Positions 13,858 to 19,582 of a stretch of 20,858 nucleotides of DNA are shown here, piece by piece; position 1 is the stretch's first letter, and each line of letters begins with the position of its first letter. Source of the stretch: CAYOYH01 sp964408165 (lineage in GTDB: Bacteria > Patescibacteriota > Saccharimonadia > Saccharimonadales > CAYOYH01). The DNA lies in contig CAYOYH010000009.1 in assembly GCA_964408165.1 (NCBI GenBank), positions 1-20,858 on the forward strand. Reading direction: 5' to 3'. The notes under the pieces were generated by a model. It made no database searches. It saw only the letters and a list, made by a program, of their open reading frames with translations, and was not told where the DNA came from. Both the position numbers and the translations under genes were made by a program.

Positions 13858-16338
13858 CTATTCGGACGCAAGGCTAAAACTCAATTTATCGTTTTTCACA
13901 GTCACCTTCACGATGTCGCCACTGTTGTATTTTTCTGAAATTAGCCTTTCGGCTATTGTATCCTCAATTCGGTCTTGGATTACTCGACGCAGTGGTCGCA
14001 CGCCATTCATCGGATCGTAGCCCAACTGCGTTAATTTGGCTCTTGCGCTAGGAGTTACCTTGAGACCCAAATGTTTACTGCGTAATCGACTCTCTAGGTC
14101 TTTGAGCTGCAAATTCAGTATTGTAGAGACATTCTTTTTGCTTAGAGCGCTAAAAACGATGGTGCTGTCTATGCGATTGAGCAGTTCTGGGCGCATCATT
14201 TCGCTCAAATCTTCAAGCACTAGCTCGCTGTTTTCCTGATGCAAAGTCAGCAGCTCCTTTTTGTCGCCGTCAGTCTGAGCTCTAAAACCCAGCGAGGCCT
14301 CACGGCGAAGTTTGTCGGCGCCAATATTGGAAGTCATAATCACAACGGTGTTGGTGAAATCTATCTTCCGGCCTTTAGCATCGGACAAGTAGCCATCTTC
14401 TAAAATTTGCAACAAAATATTGAAAACTTCGGGGTGAGCCTTTTCGATTTCATCAAACAGCACTAAAGAATACGGGTTTCGACGAATTTTGTCAGTCAGC
14501 TGTCCGCCTTCTTCGTAGCCTATGTAGCCGGCCGGAGAACCAACCAAGCGAGCAATAGTATGCTTTTCACCAAATTCGCTCATGTCTATTTTTACCAATG
14601 CGTCTTGGCTGGCGTAAACTTCTTTGGCCAAAACTCGAGCCAGCTCAGTCTTCCCTACCCCTGTAGGACCGAGAAAAATGAACGAGCCAACAGGACGGCG
14701 CGAATCACCTATGCCAGAGCGGTTTCTGCGAATAGCTTTGGCGACAGCTTCTACCGCCTTCTTTTGCCCAACAACATGCTTGGAAAGATGCTTCTCCAGA
14801 TTGCTCAGATATTTGGCTTCAGATTTCTTGATACGATTCACTGGCACACCGGTCGTTGTGGCCACAACTGCGGCAATGTCATCGCTAGTTATTTTCAGGC
14901 GACTGCTACGGTTGTATTTAGCTTTTTGTTCGGTCAGTTCGACTTCAATCTGGCTCATGCGAGTTTTGTATTTAGCTGCTCGCTCATAATCCTGAGTCTC
15001 CACGGCCCCGTCCATGCTAGAAGTCGTAACCTTCAGCTCACGCATCAAACGGCGCACATTCTTCGGTGTTTTACCCCTCTCTACCCGAGCATGGGCCGAC
15101 GCTTCGTCTATCAGATCGATGGCTTTATCCGGCATGAAACGATCGTTGATATAGCGCTTAGCCAAATTAGCCGCGCCCACTACTACTTCATCTTCTATGA
15201 CTACGCCGTGATACTGCTCGTAGTGCTTTTTCAGGCCTCGCAATATGGCGATGGTCTCGCTAAGTGTGGCTTCAGGTACGGTTATCGGCTGGAAGCGACG
15301 CTCCAGTGCGGCATCTTTTTCGATGTATTTGGAATATTCGTCCAAAGTAGTGGCGCCAACGACCTGAATATCCCCACGGGAAAGTGCCGGCTTTAAAATG
15401 TTGGCAGCATCGAGGGCGCCCTCGGCTGCGCCAGCACCGACAAGTAAATGCATTTCGTCAATAAATACAATGGTACTTTTGTCCTCCAAAAGCTCACTCA
15501 TAATTCGCTTGAGTCTCTCCTCGAACTCACCTCGGTATTTAGTGCCGGCAATCATGCCTGCCAAATCCAGAGTCATAACTCTTTTGTCTATCATTGCGTC
15601 TGGTACTTCTTCGCTGATGATAAGTTGAGCCAGACCTTCAACAATGGCCGTTTTACCAACGCCCGGCTCGCCTATGAGCACCGGATTATTCTTAGTGCGA
15701 CGGTTCAAGATGGTTATCATTCTCTTTATTTGTGGCTCACGCCCAATCACAGGATCTAGCTCACCCTTGCGAGCTTTGTCGGTGATATCAATACCAAAAA
15801 ACTCAAGCAAACTTCCGCCCCGCACCTTACGTTTCTTGGTTTTAGTCGAACCCTGCCGTCCATTATCAAATTCGTACTGTTGACGCCCCAAGTAGCTCTC
15901 TACCTCTGCTAGAAGTATTTCATAGTCAATACTCATGCCCCGCAGCAACGACACCGCGCGAGTGTTTTTTTGGTTTAAGATGCTATAGAGAATGTGCTCC
16001 GTACCGCAGAATTCCTGGCTAAACTCCTGGGCTATTTGCCAAGACATGCTCAGAGTAAGCTTGGCTGTTTCACTAAGTGGCCTAGGGTCGGCGGTACTGA
16101 TAATTACAGTTTTGGGTGATAAGTTTAGCGCCGTTTTGGCCTTCTGCAAAGTCACGCCCGAGTTTTCCAACATCTTTGAGGCAACAGAAGTTTCCTGCGC
16201 CAAGACTCCCAGCAAGATGTGCTCGGTGCCAATGAACGGCGAGCCGAAGCCTCGCGAAATCACGTCGGCATGACGCAAACTATCTCTAGCGTTTTCCGAT
16301 AAGTGATTAATGAATTCTGGAAATCCCTCAGGTGTCAT
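13858..16338 (-). CDS. clpC: ATP-dependent Clp protease ATPase subunit ClpC
   Basis: An 826-residue Hsp100 unfoldase that feeds substrates to ClpP. Seen: two N-terminal Clp repeats (about 5-70 and 85-150; FIGTEHILLGVL and FCGTEHILYSIL); AAA-1 with Walker A GEPGVGKT (223-230) and Walker B VFIDE (291-295); a middle linker with a UVR-like TQDYERAAKYKTRM (448-461); AAA-2 with Walker A GPTGVGKT (557-564) and LVLFDE (625-630); and an LGF loop (683-685, ASLGFRA), the tripeptide that docks on ClpP. No motif is missing. clpP itself is not in the window. Regulation: a CIRCE operator overlaps the promoter, pointing to HrcA repression. No CtsR heptad repeats, ctsR or mcsAB are seen. AGAGG lies 12 nt before the ATG. 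Confidence 0.97.
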   Translation of the reverse strand: MTPEGFPEFINHLSENARDSLRHADVISRGFGSPFIGTEHILLGVLAQETSVASKMLENSGVTLQKAKTALNLSPKTVIISTADPRPLSETAKLTLSMSWQIAQEFSQEFCGTEHILYSILNQKNTRAVSLLRGMSIDYEILLAEVESYLGRQQYEFDNGRQGSTKTKKRKVRGGSLLEFFGIDITDKARKGELDPVIGREPQIKRMITILNRRTKNNPVLIGEPGVGKTAIVEGLAQLIISEEVPDAMIDKRVMTLDLAGMIAGTKYRGEFEERLKRIMSELLEDKSTIVFIDEMHLLVGAGAAEGALDAANILKPALSRGDIQVVGATTLDEYSKYIEKDAALERRFQPITVPEATLSETIAILRGLKKHYEQYHGVVIEDEVVVGAANLAKRYINDRFMPDKAIDLIDEASAHARVERGKTPKNVRRLMRELKVTTSSMDGAVETQDYERAAKYKTRMSQIEVELTEQKAKYNRSSRLKITSDDIAAVVATTTGVPVNRIKKSEAKYLSNLEKHLSKHVVGQKKAVEAVAKAIRRNRSGIGDSRRPVGSFIFLGPTGVGKTELARVLAKEVYASQDALVKIDMSEFGEKHTIARLVGSPAGYIGYEEGGQLTDKIRRNPYSLVLFDEIEKAHPEVFNILLQILEDGYLSDAKGRKIDFTNTVVIMTSNIGADKLRREASLGFRAQTDGDKKELLTLHQENSELVLEDLSEMMRPELLNRIDSTIVFSALSKKNVSTILNLQLKDLESRLRSKHLGLKVTPSARAKLTQLGYDPMNGVRPLRRVIQDRIEDTIAERLISEKYNSGDIVKVTVKNDKLSFSLASE

Positions 16339-16372
16339 TTGTATACTATGCCTCTATTTATCGAACATTGAA

Positions 16373-16401
16373 ATTGTAACGAATTAGCACTCACGATACA
16401 A
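16373..16401 (-). promoter_or_regulatory. clpC promoter
   Basis: On the minus strand, TTGTAT (16396-16401) and TACAAT (16373-16378) are separated by 17 nt. The -10 box lies 34 nt before the clpC ATG. The -35 box and most of the spacer lie inside the CIRCE element, so repressor binding would block polymerase. Confidence 0.65.
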
Positions 16402-16410
16402 GAGTGCTAG
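16384..16410. promoter_or_regulatory. CIRCE operator (HrcA site)
   Basis: TTAGCACTC, 9 nt, GAGTGCTAG matches the CIRCE consensus TTAGCACTC-N9-GAGTGCTAA at 17 of 18 arm positions with the exact spacing. Known: HrcA binds CIRCE and represses chaperone genes until heat shock. It lies 46 nt upstream of the clpC start codon. Confidence 0.9.
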
Positions 16411-16473
16411 CAAATATTCGCTAGAACTGCTTCATTGCAGTGCCGATAGATTCATTTTGACGAGAATCCTACC
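16399..16473. repeat. 75-bp direct repeat, copy 1 (clpC-proximal)
   Basis: This segment is identical over 75 bp to 16584-16658, an offset of 185. It includes the right CIRCE arm (GAGTGCTAG) and a small hairpin, ACTGC-TTCATT-GCAGT. Beyond 16473 the copies stay partly similar (GTAGCTT) and then diverge. Between the copies, AGTAGC-TTC-GCTACT (16478-16492) forms a hairpin. Confidence 0.95.
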
Positions 16474-16561
16474 TGAGGAGTAGCTTCGCTACTTCGATGG
16501 TGGCTCGTAGTCAAAAGGGAGCTAGCGGTGCTGTGAGGGAGTAGTTATTGCGGATATTTTG

Positions 16562-16595
16562 TTAGTGCTCTTGTATCTACGGTCAAGAGTGCTAG
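16562..16595. promoter_or_regulatory. Degenerate second CIRCE-like palindrome
   Basis: TTAGTGCTC, 16 nt, GAGTGCTAG. The right arm belongs to repeat copy 2 and equals that of the real CIRCE; the left arm has TG instead of CA, and the spacer is 7 nt longer. The inner bases extend the palindrome (CTCTTG/CAAGAG). It may be a decayed or altered operator between nusA and clpC. Confidence 0.45.
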
Positions 16596-16658
16596 CAAAT
16601 ATTCGCTAGAACTGCTTCATTGCAGTGCCGATAGATTCATTTTGACGAGAATCCTACC
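16584..16658. repeat. 75-bp direct repeat, copy 2 (nusA-proximal)
   Basis: Identical to 16399-16473. Together with copy 1 and the 110-bp spacer it accounts for most of the 393-bp gap between nusA and clpC. The remainder, 16659-16731, shows no gene and no clear terminator. Confidence 0.95.
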
Positions 16659-16731
16659 CAAAGCGTAGCTTTTTACCTTCGTTCTTTTCTCGCAACCTTG
16701 CTGTACTGCTAACTTTCAAATGGCTGGCTTT

Positions 16732-18021
16732 TCAGTCTGCACTTTCTTTAGCGTCCTTGGATTTTTCTTCATCGGCAGTTTTTTCTTTGGTGGCTTTCGT
16801 TTTCTTGGTAGTTTTCTTAGTGTCCGTCGCTTCGTCGTCAGCTTTTTCTTCCTCACTTGAGCTATCTTCGGCTGATTCTTGGTCGTTTTCATCAATAGCT
16901 GCCAACAGCGAATCTTCAACATTTTGTCGGGTGCGCGGTTTGGCTGGTTTTTCTTCCTCTGTTTTGGCGCTGGATTTTACTTCACCAGCTGATTCGATAT
17001 CGATATCGTAACCAACCAGTTTAGATGCCAAGCGCACATTCTGTCCGCCCTTGCCAATAGCTATAGATAGCTGGTCATCGGCAACTTTAACAACAGCTTT
17101 TTTGACAGCTTCTTTAATCTCTACCGAGACTACTTCTGTAGGTGAGAGGGCATTGCTAATGAATGTTTTCAGATCTTCGTCATAGGTAATGATGTCGATC
17201 TTTTCTTGATCGCCAATCTCGCTCATCACTGCCTGAACCCGGGTTCCGTGACCACCGACAAATGTCCCCACAGGGTCAACGCCAGGTACGCTAGAGGCTA
17301 CAGCCAGTTTAGTGCGGACACCAGCTTCGCGGGCGATGACTTTTATCTCCACGGCACCATTTTCCATTTCTGGCACTTCGTTTTTGAACAGAAACTCTAC
17401 AAACTCGGTGTTGGCTCGGCTAAGAATTAGCTGCGGCCCTCTGTTGCCGCGCTCGACATCTTTTAAAAATACTTTAATTCGTGAGCCGACAGAATAGTAT
17501 TCGCCTTGAATCTGTTCGCTCATGGGCATTATTCCCTGAGCCTTGCCCAGCTCTATGCGTACCACGCGCTGTTCGACGCGTTGTATGGTGCCGTTTAGTA
17601 CCGAACCAATCTTGTCGCTGTATTCTTCCAACACCACTTCTCGCTCGGCTTCACGCAGTTTTTGTAAAATAACTTGCTTGGCCGTTTGAGCGGCGACTCT
17701 TCCGAAAGATTCCGGCTTGTCTACCAGCTCCACGGTCTCGCCTACTTTGGCGTTTTTGCGTACAGCCTGGGCTTCGGTCAATGAAATTTCGGTATGTTCA
17801 TTTTCAACATCATTAACTACTAGCTTGTGTAAAATTACTTTGACATCGCCAGTGTTGGTGTTAATTTGCGCCGTTACTTCCTGATCGCGGTCACCATTGT
17901 CACGGCGCCACGCAGCAGCAATAGCCGCTTCGACTACTTCGTGAACCAGCTCTGGTGAAAGGTTCTTTTCCTCGGCGATTGATTTTATCGCTAGCACTAA
18001 TTGTTTGGTTTGTAGTTCCAT
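16732..18021 (-). CDS. nusA: Transcription termination/antitermination factor NusA
   Basis: A 429-residue RNA polymerase-binding factor that controls pausing, termination and antitermination. Seen: an N-terminal polymerase-binding domain (1-135); an S1 RNA-binding domain (about 137-203, GTIQRVEQRVVRIELGKAQG); KH1 with PGVDPVGTFVGGHGTRV (246-262); KH2 with IAIGKGGQNVRLA (320-332); and a highly charged low-complexity tail (350-429, E/K/D-rich). The acidic repeats of enterobacterial NusA are absent; the tail is of unknown role. GAGG lies 6 nt before the ATG. Odd: the usual neighbours rimP and infB are not here. A TTGACC-17-TATATT promoter and a structured leader precede it, so the gene appears to have its own regulation. 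Confidence 0.97.
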   Translation of the reverse strand: MELQTKQLVLAIKSIAEEKNLSPELVHEVVEAAIAAAWRRDNGDRDQEVTAQINTNTGDVKVILHKLVVNDVENEHTEISLTEAQAVRKNAKVGETVELVDKPESFGRVAAQTAKQVILQKLREAEREVVLEEYSDKIGSVLNGTIQRVEQRVVRIELGKAQGIMPMSEQIQGEYYSVGSRIKVFLKDVERGNRGPQLILSRANTEFVEFLFKNEVPEMENGAVEIKVIAREAGVRTKLAVASSVPGVDPVGTFVGGHGTRVQAVMSEIGDQEKIDIITYDEDLKTFISNALSPTEVVSVEIKEAVKKAVVKVADDQLSIAIGKGGQNVRLASKLVGYDIDIESAGEVKSSAKTEEEKPAKPRTRQNVEDSLLAAIDENDQESAEDSSSEEEKADDEATDTKKTTKKTKATKEKTADEEKSKDAKESAD

Positions 18022-18055
18022 GATTCCTCACTTTCGTTCGTCATGTATAAAGTAT

Positions 18056-18120
18056 GGTGTATACGATATATATGCCTTGTAAATTAAAATCTCCGACCTC
18101 GACGGCCGGAAAAGTACACC
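18056..18120 (-). other. Structured leader of nusA, possible attenuator
   Basis: Just after the predicted start of transcription, CCGGCC-GTCGA-GGTCGG (18093-18109) forms a 6-bp stem with one G-U pair and is followed by the U-rich AGATTTTAATTT, which is terminator-like. The leader's first bases GGTGTA (18115-18120) can pair with TACACC (18056-18061), closing the whole domain. Autogenous control of nusA by attenuation is known in E. coli; here it is inference. Confidence 0.4.
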
Positions 18121-18123
18121 TTG

Positions 18124-18152
18124 AATATAACGCACAAAACCTCCTTGGTCAA
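18124..18152 (-). promoter_or_regulatory. nusA promoter
   Basis: On the minus strand, TTGACC (18147-18152) and TATATT (18124-18129) with a 17-nt spacer; each hexamer differs from consensus at one position. The predicted start is near 18117, giving a leader of about 95 nt before the ATG. Confidence 0.75.
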
Positions 18153-18156
18153 CTTG

Positions 18157-18283
18157 AACTTCCAGTGAAACTTTAGCTAAAAAGTCAAACCTTGCATACT
18201 CCAGGACTTACCCCTAGCCTGCCTGACTGCACCATGCCTGTACTCGACGAACAGTCAGGCAGGACAAATCGTTTGTGGAAGTT
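18157..18283. repeat. Two nested perfect inverted repeats upstream of nusA
   Basis: CCTGCCTGACTG (18218-18229) and CAGTCAGGCAGG (18252-18263) form a perfect 12-bp stem with a 22-nt loop. Outside it, AACTTCCA (18157-18164) pairs with TGGAAGTT (18276-18283). The element lies between the TA toxin gene and the nusA promoter and has no clear T run on either side. The rest of this gap, 18284-18401, shows nothing else I can interpret. Confidence 0.7.
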
Positions 18284-18401
18284 TTGGCTTGGCAACAATT
18301 CTTGTCATTGTCTGAGTTCCCTATCAGGGCGAGTACGCGAATTACTCCACGCAATGTTCCTAGCAAAATGACGACAGAAAGCTATCGAATTACAGCGCCC
18401 C

Positions 18402-18674
18402 TCAGGTTCTTTTTGAAGCAATTTTGTATACATTTTTTCTGTGCGCGATCAAAACCACGAAAACTTCTTTCTCGTTTTCTATGAGATACGCCACTCGGTA
18501 ATCACCAACTCGCAAACTGCGGAAGCCGAGCAGTGAACAGCGAAGGGGTTTTCCGAAAAGTTCCGGCTTAGTGACAAGTTTCTCCTCTATCGCTTTTTTG
18601 ACACGATTTTGCACTGTTTTTGAAAGTATTGTGACGTCGTTTTTGACTCGCCTATCGTACCGAACCAAAAACAT
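18402..18674 (-). CDS. RelE/ParE-superfamily toxin of a type II TA module
   Basis: A 90-residue basic protein with the RelE/ParE layout: an N-terminal strand and helical hairpin (RVKNDVTILSKTVQNRVKKAIEEKL), then a beta-sheet core SLRVGDYRVAYLIENEKEVFVVLIAHRKNVYK, where the HRKNVY end is typical of RelE-type toxins. Known: RelE toxins cleave mRNA on the ribosome, while ParE toxins target gyrase; the sequence alone does not decide which, although the RKNVY end favours RelE. It starts 3 nt after the antitoxin stop, the standard antitoxin-first arrangement. The frame is intact, so the module may be active. Confidence 0.85.
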   Translation of the reverse strand: MFLVRYDRRVKNDVTILSKTVQNRVKKAIEEKLVTKPELFGKPLRCSLLGFRSLRVGDYRVAYLIENEKEVFVVLIAHRKNVYKIASKRT

Positions 18675-18677
18675 GCG

Positions 18678-18899
18678 CTATTTCCACACCTTGCTGTGTG
18701 ATAGCCGAGTGCCTTTTGTTTTGTAGCGCTCGGTAGCGATTTTGTCGATAAGAGTGTCCTCCTCAATCTCTAGCCCAATACGAAGAAGCTCAGCCGCCTT
18801 CGTAGCCTGGGGTACTTTGTCGCGACGCGCTAATCTTATAAGTGCCTCGTCCACATCAGAAGCAAGAGAGATGTTTAACCTTTTCTTTGTTGTAGCCAT
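18678..18899 (-). CDS. Ribbon-helix-helix-type antitoxin
   Basis: A 73-residue protein that precedes the RelE-like toxin. Seen: RLNISLASDVDEALIRLARRDKVPQATKAAELLRIGLE (about 7-44) fits a ribbon-helix-helix DNA-binding fold, followed by a toxin-neutralising helix region (EEDTLIDKIATERYK) and a basic tail (LSHSKVWK) of the kind seen in RelB-like antitoxins. Known: such antitoxins bind their toxin and repress their own promoter. Two GRTACACT direct repeats 11 bp apart lie in the promoter just upstream. The ATG is 10 nt from the -10 box and lacks a Shine-Dalgarno. Confidence 0.82.
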   Translation of the reverse strand: MATTKKRLNISLASDVDEALIRLARRDKVPQATKAAELLRIGLEIEEDTLIDKIATERYKTKGTRLSHSKVWK

Positions 18900-18909
18900 G
18901 TTGTTGATG

Positions 18910-18939
18910 AGTGTACCAAAAGTGTATCACCTGTGTCAA
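18910..18939 (-). promoter_or_regulatory. TA promoter with direct-repeat operator
   Basis: TTGACA (18934-18939), an 18-nt spacer, then TACACT (18910-18915) on the minus strand. AGTGTACC (18910-18917) and AGTGTATC (18921-18928) on the plus strand are direct repeats exactly 11 bp apart, one helical turn, over the -10 and spacer. This would suit dimers of the antitoxin binding side by side (inference). Confidence 0.6.
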
Positions 18940-18974
18940 GCAGAGCAGGTTGCAACCGTCTAATCTCCAAAACA

Positions 18975-19240
18975 ATTCCCGGGTTTTTACTGTTAGCCTG
19001 CCCACTCATAACTCAGTTGCGGAGACCGGGAGACTAATTAGTATAGACAAGCATCTACAGAGTGAGGTTTTGAGGTAGATAGAAGTTTAAGATGTGATTG
19101 AAAAAGAGAGGTTCGTTACCGCGGGGCAACGGTCTTTTTCAAAAAAACTGTAGTCCTATCTACCTGAGGTGAGAAGAAAGTTTTCAACCTCGAAAAGTGA
19201 GAGCGCAGCGCCGCTCGTCACCTATCGAGCGTACACGCTT
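18975..19240. other. Nested inverted repeats between TA module and small membrane protein
   Basis: This is most of a 345-bp gap with no gene. AGGTAGATAG (19073-19082) pairs with CTATCTACCT (19156-19165), and inside it TTGAAAAAGA (19098-19107) pairs with TCTTTTTCAA (19133-19142), both perfect over 10 bp. The loop holds CGTTACC-GCGG-GGCAACG, which is fully paired on the minus strand with one G-U. Competing pairings exist: CTACAG (19055-19060) with CTGTAG (19148-19153), and CATCT (19052-19056) with AGATG (19090-19094). TCCCGG/CCGGGA (near 18978 and 19026) add another stem. It could be a structured RNA, a bidirectional terminator or a mobile-element remnant. No family was recognised. Confidence 0.5.
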
Positions 19241-19244
19241 TAGT

Positions 19245-19451
19245 TTAATTACCTTCTTTTTTGGCGACTAGGTTCCTGAGAACCCAAAACGAGAAACAAA
19301 TCCCGATTGCTGCCAGCAGCGTCGCTAGGGAGCCTTTTGACCACTCGACGTTATCTGCAATCATAAGGATCGCAGCGCCGGCGCCTATCATAGGGCCCAC
19401 TACGATGACGGCATAGCCGATCACCGTTGCTAATTTCGAGATGACTTTCAT
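19245..19451 (-). CDS. 68-residue two-helix membrane protein, function unknown
   Basis: A short protein with two hydrophobic helices (about 5-33 and 41-60), a short loop between them (DNVEWSKGS) and a basic C-terminal end (RNLVAKKEGN). The family is not recognised; holin-like or stress-membrane proteins look similar in outline, but nothing supports either. It is credible as a gene because of its expression signals: TTGACA-17-TATATT promoter and AAAGGAGGT about 5 nt before the ATG, the best Shine-Dalgarno in the window. The leader of about 58 nt contains a GCTCC-GGGC-GGAGC hairpin. It stands alone between metK and the inverted-repeat region. Confidence 0.72.
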   Translation of the reverse strand: MKVISKLATVIGYAVIVVGPMIGAGAAILMIADNVEWSKGSLATLLAAIGICFSFWVLRNLVAKKEGN

Positions 19452-19515
19452 CTTCTACCTCCTTTGTTGTTCAAGGAAGTTAGCTCCGCCCGGAGCCCCT
19501 CTAACTAAGCGTCTC

Positions 19516-19544
19516 AATATACCACGAACAGCGCTTTCTGTCAA
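19516..19544 (-). promoter_or_regulatory. Near-consensus promoter of the 68-residue membrane protein
   Basis: TTGACA (19539-19544) and TATATT (19516-19521) with a 17-nt spacer on the minus strand. It lies between the metK stop and the small gene, about 65 nt upstream of the start codon, which points to separate, probably strong, transcription. Confidence 0.75.
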
Positions 19545-19582
19545 TGTTTTTCGAGGACTTTAACTGGAGTCAAATCGACGCT

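Noticed and set aside
14560..15396. A 278-codon plus-strand frame antisense to clpC.
   Set aside because: It lies entirely within a fully conserved ClpC coding region and has no recognisable domain; it is a shadow of codon bias.
16399..16658. Possible CRISPR-like array because of exact repeats.
   Set aside because: There are only two copies of 75 bp with a 110-bp gap and no cas genes; it is a duplication of promoter DNA.
18028..18135. A 35-codon minus-strand frame starting GTG after a strong AAGGAGG, ending just before nusA; possible leader peptide.
   Set aside because: The AAGGAGG and GTG lie in the 17-nt spacer of the TTGACC/TATATT promoter, so the mRNA would begin after them.
19108..19139. 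TTACCGCG followed by a U-rich hairpin, reminiscent of a T-box antiterminator.
   Set aside because: The TGGN bulge that pairs with the tRNA acceptor end is absent, and no plus-strand gene follows.
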